Below are positions 45,710 to 55,845 of a stretch of DNA of 64,000 nucleotides, in pieces. Made by a program: the position numbers and the translations under genes. The stretch comes from Pararge aegeria (taxonomy: Eukaryota > Arthropoda > Insecta > Lepidoptera > Nymphalidae): positions 5,962,001 to 6,026,000 of the forward strand of contig NC_053201.1 in the NCBI RefSeq assembly GCF_905163445.1, read 5' to 3'. The first letter of the stretch is position 1. Each line of letters starts with the position of its first letter. The notes beneath the pieces are model-generated. The model did not search any database. It was not told where the DNA came from and worked only from the letters and a program-made list of their open reading frames with translations.

Positions 45710-46265
45710 AGCATAAGTATTTAGGCCGACAAAACTAATAGCTTGTTTTTTTTTAAATCCAAAAATAGTACAGAAGTTGTGTTTAGAAGGAAGTGCACAA
45801 TAAAAATAAACAATAATTAATCGTAAAATCAACGCCGATTCAAAGTTACAACGATCACAACTTACGTACTCGTATCAGAGACGTATTTTATAACGTCCAC
45901 ACTTAAGTTACAATTTAAAAGTGATTTAAATACGGGCAGATCTGTTACACTCCGCACCTAGGTACCTTCAACGTGTGTATCTACAACGGCAAATCCCGAC
46001 GTCGGTGCTGAAACAATAGTTTTAAGTTGGTACCATCGGGCCACACATAGCTGATTTTTTGACGTCGCATAGTCAGTACACATATGAAAATTTAATTGAT
46101 GTCAATAAAACTACAACAAATATTAAAAAGTAAATGGACTGATACAATATGAATATTGGGAGCAAAAATAAACTCGTTGTGCAGTTTAATAAGCTACATA
46201 AAATTGCTAATTCATTCATTCAAGTTCAATAGTATATTATTTTATAACAAATTAAACCGAATTAA
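45710..46265. other. Unassigned, apparently unique sequence
   Basis: No repeat family recognised; composition is mixed around 45930-46060. Confidence 0.35.
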
Positions 46266-46267
46266 AT

Positions 46268-46620
46268 ATTTGAGATGTCGTTCAAAGTTTATATAAAATG
46301 TAAGCTTACAAAAATTATATTATTATGTTAAGGATTACTTAAACGATAAAAAAGCTTAGGTATGAATTGCTCTAACTTCATAGCTTAATATTAATTTACT
46401 TTCAGATGGTGATAAAAAAAATACTCACCTAAGTTTGTTGTGGGCTCTTCTTAGACCAGGGCGCGTTTGGAACCCACATAGCTTTAGGCTTATGTTGGCG
46501 AACGAAGTTATCACCATCCCCTTACAATTATGTAAACATATATGTAGGGACGCTTCATAAGGTCCTGTGATAGGCCTACATGAAAAATGAATTTTTGTAT
46601 TTAGAACACATATGTACATC
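46268..46620 (+). mobile_element. LINE C-terminus and 3' end
   Basis: Starts inside the last coding codons ('caaagtttatataaaatgta', 'cgataaaaaagcttaggtat') and continues through the 3' untranslated region with 'aagtttgttgtgggctcttc' and 'ataggcctacatgaaaaatg'. It resembles 61668 more than the copy at 53.4 kb, so it belongs to a sister subfamily. Confidence 0.85.
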
Positions 46621-46624
46621 TCGT

Positions 46625-47269
46625 TTTTTTTTTCTTTAGCAGAATTTTACATACTTATATTAACTTATATATTATATAGTTATATACTTATATATTATTA
46701 GTTTAGTTATTGAAACAAAATATAACATATTTTATAGGTTCTTCGCACCCTTAAGCCTTGCCGACTTGTCAGGGTACTGCACATCCCTCTTACATAACAG
46801 ATTACTACTTAAATACTCAAATAAAACGAAACAGCAGTTATTATGCTGGCAAAGTAGGTATGCAAGAAAATTTTGTGTATATATTTTTTGTAGCATGGGT
46901 TATGTGATTTGCGGAAAAACTAAACCCATTAAACTCCTCCCACTTCCAAATCAGGAGCATTTGGGAATACTTATCTCGGATTGGTCTTGTCGTAATTATG
47001 ATCTGTTGTTTGTATAGTTTTTTAGCATACCATCTTCAGCATTACCACTCGCGGGTTATTTATCGCCAGCCATAAATGGGGTGACCAATCGGACGCGCCG
47101 CTTACTTTGGTAGCGTCATAAAAAGTGGGTGTCTTCTTAAAAGGCAATAACTAAACTGAATTGACGAGTTTCTTTTAATATATGTTTTATCTTTGACACA
47201 TAAATTATTTTTTGTTTCATGCAAGTTTGTACACCACAAAGAGAAAAAAAAATCGATGGACAGAACAAA
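46625..47269. other. No gene recognised
   Basis: AT-rich with short frames; nothing supported. Confidence 0.35.
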
Positions 47270-47365
47270 AATAAACTTAAAAGTAGGATACAAAAGCGGC
47301 CTTATCGCTTAGTAGCGAACTCTTCCAGGCAACCTTAGGATTAGGAAAACCAAGGGAAACCGACT
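47270..47365 (-). repeat. Repeat D
   Basis: 'aggatacaaaagcggcctta', 'tcgcttagtagcgaactctt' and 'ccaggcaaccttaggattag'. Best-preserved core of the four copies. Confidence 0.65.
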
Positions 47366-47601
47366 GGTGGGGTGTATTATATTATATATTACTGTTTTTT
47401 TCTCTTTATTTATTTATTTTTAAAATTTGTTTTTATATTTATTTTATGTTAACCTCTCAATTTTGTATATGGGTCCCCGACCTGAAAAAAATTGATTTTA
47501 TTTTATTTATTATTTATAATACGCAATAGCTGGCGATGATGACAATTTTATTATGAGTAGGTACGGAGACGGATTTTACTTTAAATATGACATTTTTACA
47601 G

Positions 47602-47721
47602 GTACTAAAACGTGGCTGGCAAGTTGGGCCCGGCGCGCCAATGATGCCAACTGTAGGGGCCCCAGGGGACGCCAATCAGAGCGTGCCACTGATACATCCG
47701 CCTTGCCATCATGTTCACGAG
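47602..47721 (+). CDS. Candidate internal coding exon, 40 codons, unknown protein
   Basis: A stretch of exactly 120 bases lies between the acceptor 'tgacatttttacag' and the donor 'gag|gttagtaa'. It is 60% G+C by my count (72 of 120), whereas both flanks are strongly AT-rich. The phase-0 frame is open throughout: it begins VLKRGWQVGPGAPM, continues with a Gly/Pro-rich middle (PTVGAPGDANQSVP) and ends HPPCHHVHE. A second frame is also open, so coding is not proved. No domain was recognised; the composition suits a disordered linker between domains of a larger protein. Neighbouring DNA is repeat-filled, so partner exons must lie far away. It matches no repeat family in this window. Confidence 0.5.
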
Positions 47722-47820
47722 GTTAGTAATTTTTCCTCCGTATTAGGTGATGAACATTAAAAAAAAAATTGTTATTTACGTGTTTCCTGAATCTTTATTT
47801 TTATCATTTTAGCAGTATTT

Positions 47821-48098
47821 TGACAGCCGAGAGGGGCAGTGGGCTTGCTTTCCGCGTCCAAGTTCGTTGGGTTCGATTCCCACAACTGGAAAAAAATGTT
47901 TGTGTGATGAACATGAATGTTTTTCAGTGTCTGGGTGTTTATATGTATATAATAAGTATTCATGTGTATTATATTCATAAAAATATTCATCAGCTATCTT
48001 AGTACCCATAACACAAGCTACGCTTACTTTGGGGCTAGATAGCGATGTGTGTCTGGTCGTAGTATATTTATTTATTATTTATTTTATTTAAATACATA
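47821..48098 (+). repeat. SINE-A, near full length
   Basis: 'gaggggcagtgggcttgctt' (head with a small deletion), B box 'gggttcgattcccacaac', 'cagtgtctgggtgtttat', 'acaagctacgcttactttgg' and tail 'gtatatttatttattattta'. Confidence 0.9.
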
Positions 48099-48139
48099 AA
48101 GAACTTAACTCAATGAAATACAAAACAAACATTTAATTA

Positions 48140-48250
48140 CTCCGCTGTCAGTCCGTCTGTCTGTTCCAGTCACCAGGCTACAACAAAAATACTAAAAGTA
48201 CTTAGAATTCCGTACTAAAGTGGTAAAAATAGAAACCTCATGGTGCGACT
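48140..48250 (+). repeat. Repeat H fragment
   Basis: 'gtcagtccgtctgtctgttc' and 'cagtcaccaggct' recall the blocks at 50855 and 62955. Short and diverged. Confidence 0.4.
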
Positions 48251-49155
48251 TCGTCTGCATTAACCTATTACTAATAACGCCAAATAGGTATGCTAATCTA
48301 AAAAGTTTCGTGACTCATTAAAAAAGGGGGTTTTTACTAAATTCTTTATATTGAATATATGACAGTTAAACCAAGCTTCATACGTGTTCCTAAAACTTAA
48401 GCCCATTTTCCTTAAACCTAGGGATCGCCTAAATCGAATGCTTATACATTTAAGCTATGATAGAAAAAAAAAAACGTTTCACTAACACTTGGGCGATAAC
48501 TATTGGTGGTCAGTTTATGTATGCCTAGGAATCTCCTTAGATAAAGCGTTATCTATTTAGGAGTTGGCTGGTTCGTCGTTGGTGAAAACGGGCATGATTC
48601 ATTAACCAATTTATATTAACAATTTCTTAGGGAGTATATACGTAACCTCGGGAAAGAAATTACGACACAATTAAAAACGCAAACAGAATTTCGTTTAATA
48701 ATTTCATATGTAGTGAGTTTTCATTCTGTTTGATATTGAACTTCTGAGGCCACTGTAACTTGGCTGCCAGAGTTATACCTACCAATAAGATTTCTCAGAA
48801 ATACGACACCTATTTTCAGAACTTATTTATTACACAATGATTTTCACAAGCATCTAATCATTTCGTCATAATTGGTAAGTACGTAATACTCGTCTATTAG
48901 GTGTAACATATATTTTGTGTTCGCTTCGTAACGGTTATCGATATTTCTGTAATTTTGTCACGATAAGTTAATTTGATTAAGGTACGTGGAGCACGTATCA
49001 CAAAGATTATAAATGAATAAATGTACGGACAGGAACAAAAAATTTTATTGTATAAAAAAAAACTTTACGTTTGTGCCCCAATAATGCCTGAATAACATAA
49101 TAAGACGAAAGTTTATTTTCGGCATAAGTATGTTTTGTGATTTTCCAGAGATCAT
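48251..49155. other. AT-rich DNA, no gene recognised
   Basis: No supported feature in this stretch. Confidence 0.35.
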
Positions 49156-49159
49156 TCAA

Positions 49160-49485
49160 AAAAGCGGTGACAGCCCAGTGAGTAAGATCTCGACTTCACT
49201 TTGGGGGGCCGAGTTCGAATACCAGCACGCACCTCTAACTCCTTTCCACCTCAAGCACCTTTAACTTTTATAAGTTATGTGCGCTTTAATAAAAACATCA
49301 CTCTCTTGAACGGTGAAGGAAAACATCGTAAGGAAACCTGCATGCCTGAGAGTTCTCAATAATGTTCTCAAAGGTGTCTGGAGTCCACCAATCCGCACTG
49401 GGCCAGCGTGGTGGACTACGGCCTTAACCCCTTCTCATTGTGGGAGGAGACCCGTGCCCGGTAGTGGTTTGATATGACGATTCAA
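49160..49485 (+). repeat. SINE-B, full length
   Basis: Head 'gcggtgacagcccagtgagt' (A box) and 'gccgagttcgaataccagca' (B box). The body 'taagttatgtgcgctttaat', 'cctgcatgcctgagagttct' and 'gggccagcgtggtggactac' follows, then the end 'tagtggtttgatatgacgat'. The most complete copy of the family here. Confidence 0.9.
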
Positions 49486-49489
49486 AATC

Positions 49490-50325
49490 TACTATTTTTA
49501 ATTATATGATATTTATGAAAATAACCCTATGAGACGTGAGGTCATACCGTCGGCAAGAATCTACATACGTTTAGGAAGTTAGTCCCATCTGTAACCTTAA
49601 TATTCAATTAATAATAGGTAAGTTTGATTGTTCGTTTACCCTTCTTTTAAACAGCAACACAGAATTTATACAATGGATTGAAAACAAATTTAAGTATCCA
49701 CAGATAAGTACTTGTGACAAAGTATTCCAACATGTTGTATGGTAAAGTCACGACGCCGATGACAAATTAAGAAATATGATAACAAATTCAACAAATAGCT
49801 TAAAAATATTTTAGTCCTAAAATAATATTTGGAATCTTCGATGAGCAGAATGATGTAGTATATTACCCAGAAATCGGACGTTTTCTTATTCTTTCATTAT
49901 ATATATATTTTTAATATATATGTTTGTAAATTATTGCATATGCAAAAGTAAAAAAATACTCAGTTAATATATATTTTAAGTTTAAAAGATCGTTTTAAGA
50001 GTTTTATGATCGTTTTAGTATTTTTTTCTGCGGTTCTTCCATAGAATATGTAAAAATAGCTTTAATAGGAATGAAACAATTCACATATTATACTTTATTT
50101 TACATTAGGTAAGAATCTAGTAAAGCCAGCAGCAGCGTTTAGCAATATATGCTTAGCTATTTTTATATTATTCTATAAACTTTTGTATAGAAATTAATTT
50201 GAAGGTAATAAAGTACCTTCTAATGTATAACTTAAATCAATGGGATAGGTTCCATCTGCAAGGTTACTACATATAGACGAATTTCTTTGTGACAAGGTGG
50301 CTTAAGTTTTATCACTCACAAGATA
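49490..50325. other. AT-rich DNA, nothing recognised
   Basis: Very AT-rich around 49890-50000; no element ends or exons. Confidence 0.4.
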
Positions 50326-50329
50326 AAAA

Positions 50330-50490
50330 ATTAATGTTAAAATGTAAACAATTGATGTCAGAAAGCAGCGCCTGCTGAGTTTCTCTCCAGCTTCTCGGTA
50401 CAGTCTGCCTTGCTCACCTGTGGAAGCGTCATAACAAACAGACAGACTTGACATTTCAAAAATGCTTATACAGTAAGCTACTGAAAACTT
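50330..50490 (+). repeat. Repeat I (LINE 3' end)
   Basis: 'cttctcggtacagtctgcct' and 'acaaacagacagacttgaca' followed by 'aaaatgcttata' match 21690-21765. Confidence 0.55.
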
Positions 50491-50804
50491 AAAATAAATA
50501 AATTTTGATTAGAACTACGTGACGTGGGTACACTACAAACAGTGTCATATTATTTTATTAGAAAATCAAACATAAGGTAGGTATGTACACACTATTTTTC
50601 ACGTTACAACACTTGTGGTGATACTACAAATTTAGCACTTCCAACGTCAGTGTAAACATGGCCCTCTTGTGTGAAACGTCATTATTTAGCGTATTTAGCG
50701 TGTCTAATAAAAGTACATAACTACCGAATAAATGGAGGTAAATTATTCCTTTCATGTACCGAGTACCGACGACGTACCTATATAGAACAACTGATTATTT
50801 TTAA

Positions 50805-50945
50805 AGTTGTATAACACCCGAAGGGTGTCAGCGAACCTTAAATCTAAGCCTCCGTCTGTCTGTTAGCGGGCTGTATCTCATGAACCGTAATAAGTATCTA
50901 GTAGTATACTAAAACCAATCCATCTATCCAGAATCGAGATCCTAA
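50805..50945 (+). repeat. Repeat H fragment
   Basis: 'cacccgaagggtgtcagcga', 'ctccgtctgtctgttagcgg' and 'gctgtatctcatgaaccgta' match 62905-63000. Confidence 0.6.
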
Positions 50946-50954
50946 AAAAGTATC

Positions 50955-51115
50955 TTCTTCTTCTTAGGGTGCCGTCTCCTTACGAAGGTAGGCAATCATT
51001 AGGGCTATCTCTACCTTGGACACCGCTGCTCTAAATAATGATTTGGAGCTCTTTCCGAACCATTGTCGTAGATTTTTGAGCCATGATATTCTTCTTCGGC
51101 CAGGCCTTCTAAAAA
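50955..51115 (-). pseudogene. LINE protein C-terminal fragment
   Basis: The minus strand translates to RRPGRRRISWLKNLRQWFGK followed by SSKSLFRAAVSKVEIALMIA and YLRKETAP before a stop. This is the end of a lepidopteran endonuclease/reverse-transcriptase LINE protein ('RGRRR.SWL.NLR.WFG...LFRAA..K...A.MIA.LR'). The frame is intact over this short piece but nothing upstream survives. It lies just before the antisense SINE and the long LINE. Confidence 0.75.
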
Positions 51116-51255
51116 AGTATGACGAATCAATTTAATATTTCCGGCTAAAAGTTTTATAACGTCTTCCACGCACTGTTAAAAATATTCGTTTGTTGTTGCA
51201 AAATTTTCATTAAACTTTTCATGTGAGTAATTGAGAGCCTGATTCTGTTAAAATT

Positions 51256-53373
51256 ATGTTAATAGGACATATTTTTACATTTTTTTTAAAGAAAGATACT
51301 TTCAGGTTCCAACATAAAAATAATAATTATAAATATCCTACGACCATATACAAATCGCCATCTAGCCCTAAAGTAAGCGTAGCTTGTGATATGGGTACTA
51401 AGATAGCTCATAGCTTTGAACTTCATAAAAATAGGCAAAAGCTGTACGAATTGTATGCTGAACGTCAATTTAACACTGGTGATAAGTTTGGGGATTATGT
51501 TAAATTGTTTTCCAAGAATTTCAAACGCGCTTGCCACTTAGAAAAGACGCGATACATCAAAAATAAAATTAAAAATAGCAGCAATGCAATCAAAACTACT
51601 TGGAACATAATTAATGAGGAGACGGGAAGAGTAACACCACGAAATATTAACTTTAAACTTAATGTAGATAATAAAGCCTTAACAACAGATTTCGAGGTGG
51701 CTACTGCTTTTGAAACCTTCTTTACCAACATTCCCGTCTCCACAACAGAATCATTAAACTCTTCACCAGATATGGCTCTCTCTCTATTAAAGGAAAATGT
51801 GCCTGAGTGTAACCATTCTTTTAAATTCACGCATGTTAGTGGCTCTGACGTTATTAAAGCCTTTAAATTATTAATTAATAAAAAAACAAATGATCTGTGG
51901 GGCATTTCCGTAAACGTTGTCAAATCATTAATTGATATTGTTGCACCCGACTTAGCCTTAATATTTAATAATTGTATAGATTGTGGTGTGTTTCCTGACT
52001 TAATGAAACTTAGTAAAATAGTTCCATTGTTTAAATCGGGTAGTACTTCTGACCCCACTAACTTTAGACCAGTATCCGTACTACCCACTTTCAGTAAAAT
52101 CTTTGAAAAACTCATTTTAAATCAATTACTTTACCATTTTCATAAGTATAATTTACTTCATATTAAGCAATTTGGTTTCACACGGGGTCGCTCAACAATC
52201 GACGCAGGTGTTGAGCTAATACAAAACATATTTGAAGCCTGGGAGGAGTCACGTGATGCACTTGGTGTGTTCTGTGACTTATCTAAGGCGTTTGATTGTG
52301 TTCAACACGAAACGTTAGTTAGGAAACTACACCACTATGGAATTCAGGGTGTAGCTCTAGACTTAATGAGTAACTATCTACACGATAGAATTCAGAAAGT
52401 CGACGTGAATGGAAAACGGTCTAATGGATCAGTTATGAAAATAGGTGTCCCACAGGGGTCTATATTAGGACCATTTCTGTTCCTTATTTACATTAATGAC
52501 CTTCCTTACCTTGCCAAGGATAAACACGTGATAGTTCTGTTTGCCGATGATACATCACTGACTTTTAAAATAAATCGACGTGAACTAGCTTTTGACGACG
52601 TAAACAACTCTCTCGCTAAAGTGGTACAGTGGTTTGAAGCTAATAATTTGGTTCTTAACGGAAAAAAAACCAAGTGTATAAAATTCACTTTACCTAATGT
52701 TAAACACGTGAAAACCACTGTACTACTTAATAATGAGGAACTGAAACTGGAGGATACGACAGTTTTTCTAGGAATAACGTTAGATTCTAAACTTCAATGG
52801 GGCCCTCATGTAAATAATTTATCGAACAGGCTTAGTTCTGCTGCCTATGCGGTAAAGAAGATACGCCATATGACCGACGTAGAAACTGCTAGACTGGTAT
52901 ATTTTAGTTACTTTCACAGCATTATGTCATATGGAATTTTACTTTGGGGTAATGCTGCTGATATTAGCACTATTTTCGTGCTGCAGAAGAGGGCTGTTCG
53001 TTCTATCTACAAAATGGGTCCGAGAGAGTCATTGAGAGATAAATTTAAAGATTTTAAAATAATGACAGTGTATAGTCAGTACATATTTGAAAATTTAATG
53101 TACGTCCATAAAAACATTTCTAAATTTAAGAAAAAATGTGACTGCAATAATTTAAACATTAGAAGTAAGAATAAACTTACAGTGCAATATACTAGGTTAC
53201 ATAAAATTCATAATTCGTTTAAAGGAAATTGCATACAATTTTACAATAAACTACCAATTGACATCTTGGAGATGTCTCTTAAAAAGTTCAAAGTTTGTAT
53301 TAAACGTAAGCTTATAGAAAAGTCCTATTATAGTATAAAGGACTACGTCAACGATAAAAAAGCTTGGGTGTAA
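51256..53373 (+). CDS. LINE reverse transcriptase, N-terminally truncated
   Basis: Copies LINE (and possibly SINE) RNA into DNA at a nicked chromosomal target. The open frame is 705 codons, but the first 51 come from flanking and antisense SINE sequence; true LINE protein starts at about residue 52 (51409). Polymerase motifs in order: KIVPLFKSG (~254), FRPVSVLP (~270), QFGFTRGRST (~305), DLSKAFD with a catalytic Asp (~341), GVPQGSILGP (~397) and FADD (429-432) with two catalytic Asp. The C-terminal region has LQKRAVRSIY, PRESLRDKF and ends SIKDYVNDKKAWV. A full family member would carry an AP-type endonuclease upstream; this copy lacks it and has no promoter of its own, so it is unlikely to be autonomous. 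The clade (CR1-like versus jockey-like) is uncertain. Confidence 0.9.
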   Translation: MLIGHIFTFFLKKDTFRFQHKNNNYKYPTTIYKSPSSPKVSVACDMGTKIAHSFELHKNRQKLYELYAERQFNTGDKFGDYVKLFSKNFKRACHLEKTRYIKNKIKNSSNAIKTTWNIINEETGRVTPRNINFKLNVDNKALTTDFEVATAFETFFTNIPVSTTESLNSSPDMALSLLKENVPECNHSFKFTHVSGSDVIKAFKLLINKKTNDLWGISVNVVKSLIDIVAPDLALIFNNCIDCGVFPDLMKLSKIVPLFKSGSTSDPTNFRPVSVLPTFSKIFEKLILNQLLYHFHKYNLLHIKQFGFTRGRSTIDAGVELIQNIFEAWEESRDALGVFCDLSKAFDCVQHETLVRKLHHYGIQGVALDLMSNYLHDRIQKVDVNGKRSNGSVMKIGVPQGSILGPFLFLIYINDLPYLAKDKHVIVLFADDTSLTFKINRRELAFDDVNNSLAKVVQWFEANNLVLNGKKTKCIKFTLPNVKHVKTTVLLNNEELKLEDTTVFLGITLDSKLQWGPHVNNLSNRLSSAAYAVKKIRHMTDVETARLVYFSYFHSIMSYGILLWGNAADISTIFVLQKRAVRSIYKMGPRESLRDKFKDFKIMTVYSQYIFENLMYVHKNISKFKKKCDCNNLNIRSKNKLTVQYTRLHKIHNSFKGNCIQFYNKLPIDILEMSLKKFKVCIKRKLIEKSYYSIKDYVNDKKAWV
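51331..51408 (-). repeat. SINE-A 3' part (left inverted arm)
   Basis: 'aaatatcctacgaccatata', 'gccatctagccctaaagtaa' and 'gtactaagatagct' form the antisense tail of SINE-A. It joins LINE sequence at about 51409 and resumes after the LINE at 53648. Confidence 0.85.
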
Positions 53374-53647
53374 ATTATTGCTCTAACCAGGTTGCTCTTC
53401 TAATAATTTAAAATGACATTGTGAGATGGCGATAACAAAAAAAAAAAAAAAAAACACCCGGCTAAGTTTGTTGTGGGCTTCTTCTTAGACCGAGACGCGT
53501 TTGGAACCCTCGTAGCTTTAGTTTTAAGTTTACGAATGTGGTTATCGCCATCATCTCACTACCGTGTAATTCTTATGTACGCATCAAAAGTGCCACCTGT
53601 GGGCCTACTTGAATAAAGATATTTTTGACTTTGACTTTGACTTTGAC
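51409..53647 (+). mobile_element. CR1/jockey-group LINE, 5' truncated
   Basis: Contains an intact reverse-transcriptase frame, a 3' untranslated region (53374-53623) with an internal A-tract at about 53435, and a tail of four TTTGAC units (53624-53647), the short-tandem-repeat type of 3' end. The 5' part, including any endonuclease domain, is missing, as expected of incomplete target-primed insertion. It sits inside an antisense SINE-A. The intact 650-codon frame suggests a fairly recent insertion. Relatives lie at 11140, 22793, 30078, 46268 and 61668. Confidence 0.9.
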
Positions 53648-53840
53648 ATAAATATTTTTATGAATATAATACACTTAATTCTTACTGCATTGGTGTTTAT
53701 CTGTATATTATACCTAAGTATTTATTTATATTATTCAAAAAAATATTCATCAGTAATCTTAGAACTATAACACAAGCTACGCTTACTTTAGGGCTAGATG
53801 GCGATGTGTGTATGGTCGTAGGATATTTATTTATGAAATA
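53648..53840 (+). repeat. SINE-A pieces right of the LINE (short antisense, then sense arm)
   Basis: 53648-53682 ('atatttttatgaatataata') continues the antisense SINE broken by the LINE. From about 53683 the orientation flips: 'ggtgtttatctgtatattat', 'cacaagctacgcttacttta' and 'gtcgtaggatatttat' are sense. The sense end is an inverted copy of 51331-51408. Confidence 0.8.
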
Positions 53841-54230
53841 TTGGGATGAAAAACTATAGAAACGTTTAGGATGGAAAGAAATTTAAAGCAAAGGATCACT
53901 TCGTGAATTAGTCTAGTAATGGCGTTTTATACCAAAGACACAAGAACCTACTGGGTGACAGTTACATCAGTTGGTTGCACAACAAAATATATACACACGA
54001 GTATGTGCAAAATTTAATAATTACAGATTCGATATGCCGGGCTTAATCCTGATTTCCATTCGAAAATATACGTATCTCTGTTCACTAGATCATATTATGT
54101 AATTTGCAATCATTACAGTTTCGTACCGGCGAGAGCGCTGATGTAAATATATCTGCACTAGTTACAGATCAATTTTTGACGTTTTTCTCGTAAACCTTAC
54201 AATATAAATTGACATATTTAACCTTTTATT
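53841..54230. other. Nothing recognised
   Basis: No supported feature between the LINE complex and the next repeat cluster. Confidence 0.35.
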
Positions 54231-54340
54231 GTAGTAGTAGTAGAGCTATTTGTGACAGAGCTCCTCTGGGGAAGTGCTTATTTGTGCCGCTAAGCAGATT
54301 TGTTGCAATGCTGTGTTGCGGTCTAAAAAAAAAATAATCT
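54231..54340 (+). repeat. Repeat K
   Basis: 'tagtagtagtagagctattt', 'ctcctctggggaagtgctta' and 'gcaatgctgtgttgcggtct' match 38995. Confidence 0.7.
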
Positions 54341-54600
54341 TAAAGCCGGTTGATAATCGTCAGCATGAAGACCTCACTGGTTCAGTGATGAGAGCTAAGG
54401 GTATCGAGTACGATCCCCGGTTAGGGGAAATTCGGGAATTTGTAATTTTAAATTTTTCTCTGGTCTAGTGGGAGGCTCTTAGACCATCGCTAGTTACGAC
54501 GACAAAGACGTGCCGGTAAAGAATAAGCTTTCCAGTATGATGCCGTGTAGAAACCAATTAGAGTATGGGCTTAATAAATTGCCATACCTACATGTTCTCC
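54341..54600 (+). repeat. SINE-C
   Basis: Head 'gacctcactggttcagtgat' with 'gtatcgagtacgatccccgg' in place of the B box. 'tttctctggtctagtgggag', 'gacaaagacgtgccggtaaa' and 'atgatgccgtgtagaaacca' follow. The 3' end is lost where SINE-B sequence begins. Confidence 0.75.
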
Positions 54601-54700
54601 AAGTTGTGTGGAGTCCACCACTGGGCCAGCGTGGTAGACTGCGGCCTTAACCCCTTCTCAAAAAAAGAAGAAGAAATGGGTTGATATAATGATAAGGATT
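54601..54700 (+). repeat. SINE-B 3' part
   Basis: 'gtgtggagtccaccactggg', 'ccagcgtggtagactgcggc' and 'cttaaccccttctca'. It faces the next, antisense SINE-B. Confidence 0.75.
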
Positions 54701-54717
54701 CCTTACTGGTCAACCCG

Positions 54718-55072
54718 CTACCATCTCAGACAGATCATCATCTAACTACCACTTCATCATCTAACTATCACTTCCCATTACCGGCCCACTACAGGGCACG
54801 AGTCTCCTCCCACAATAAGAAGGAGTTAAAGCAGAAGTGTGGTGGTAGTGTGGCACGTGGGCCCAGTGGGTTTGGTGGACTTCAGACACCTATGAGATTA
54901 TTATGAAGGACTCTCAGGCATGTAGGTTTCCTCGCGAAGTTTTCTTCCACTGTTGAAGCAAATGAGATTTTAATCGCTTAAAACGCGCATGACCTTTAAA
55001 AGTTAGAGGATTCGAACTCTGTCCCCCGAAAGTCAAGTCGAAGTCCTACCCACTGAGCTATCACCGCTTCGA
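54718..55072 (-). repeat. SINE-B, near full length
   Basis: 'ttaccggcccactacagggc', 'tatgagattattatgaagga', 'aaaacgcgcatgacctttaa', B box region 'gaggattcgaactctgt' and A box 'cctacccactgagctatcac'. Confidence 0.85.
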
Positions 55073-55388
55073 TATTGTTATAATTTAAACGTTACTCTCA
55101 GTTGATTTATCAGGCGCAGTCGGACTGTTCCGCACATAACTCAAATTGTCTCTACGTTTTTTGTTCCTCACAAACCACTCAAAATAACGTAATGCGCGTA
55201 AGACCATTACGGCTTTGATGGTAATTGTACACCCAAAGCTATAATAATAAAGGATATGGTGTATCAAGAATTTGATAGACAGATAAATACACTTCATTGC
55301 AAAGAAATTCATTACAAATATGGTTGATATCAAAGAATGAGAAAATACAGAAACCGCGTACCTTCACGACTAATACTTACCGTGTACA

Positions 55389-55562
55389 CAGTGGCGTGCA
55401 TAGAGGTGCATAAAATCTCTACTCCGAGTTATAAAAAACTTAAGGATAGGCATTGAAAGAGTTAATAAAAGCCCACCCTTAAGTATTTATGACTCGTATT
55501 GGAGATTTTCTTCATTTTATATCATTTGCATAACCTGTGCATACCCTCTATGCACGCCACTG
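55389..55562. mobile_element. hAT-like MITE with perfect 8-bp target duplication
   Basis: Terminal repeats CAGTGGCGTGCATAGAGG and CCTCTATGCACGCCACTG are exact inverted copies (18 bp). The 8 bases CGTGTACA stand immediately outside both ends (55381-55388 and 55563-55570). An 8-bp duplication and CAG-type ends are hallmarks of hAT transposons. The 174-bp element is non-coding and folds back further inside. Relatives at 10286 and 61492. Confidence 0.92.
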
Positions 55563-55608
55563 CGTGTACACGACTAATATTGATGCATAAACAACCACTT
55601 CACTTTAG

Positions 55609-55845
55609 TTGTATTTCCTGAACAGACAGTTGGTCACTTCGCATCATTTAGCAGTTCACGGTAATTTTATCCCTAATGTTCTAAATTTTTACCATAAAAT
55701 GGAAAACTGGGAAAAAGTTTGTGAGTTAGCAGCATTCCTCGGGTGTAAAGTGAGACGGGGCGTTTACACTGCTTTTGGACACAATGCACTGTATTTAAAA
55801 ATGGTTGCATGAAGGTTCTGTATGTTTATAATTCTGTGACAGATA
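55609..55845 (+). repeat. Repeat E
   Basis: 'ttaccataaaatggaaaact', 'gtgagttagcagcattcctc', 'acggggcgtttacactgctt', 'ttggacacaatgcactgtat' and 'ttctgtatgtttataattct' match 29550-29765 (mostly inverted). Confidence 0.6.

Noticed and set aside
51286..52115. Minus-strand open frames of 83 and 206 codons inside the LINE
   Set aside because: Shadows of the reverse-transcriptase frame on the other strand; the sense frame has all expected motifs in order.
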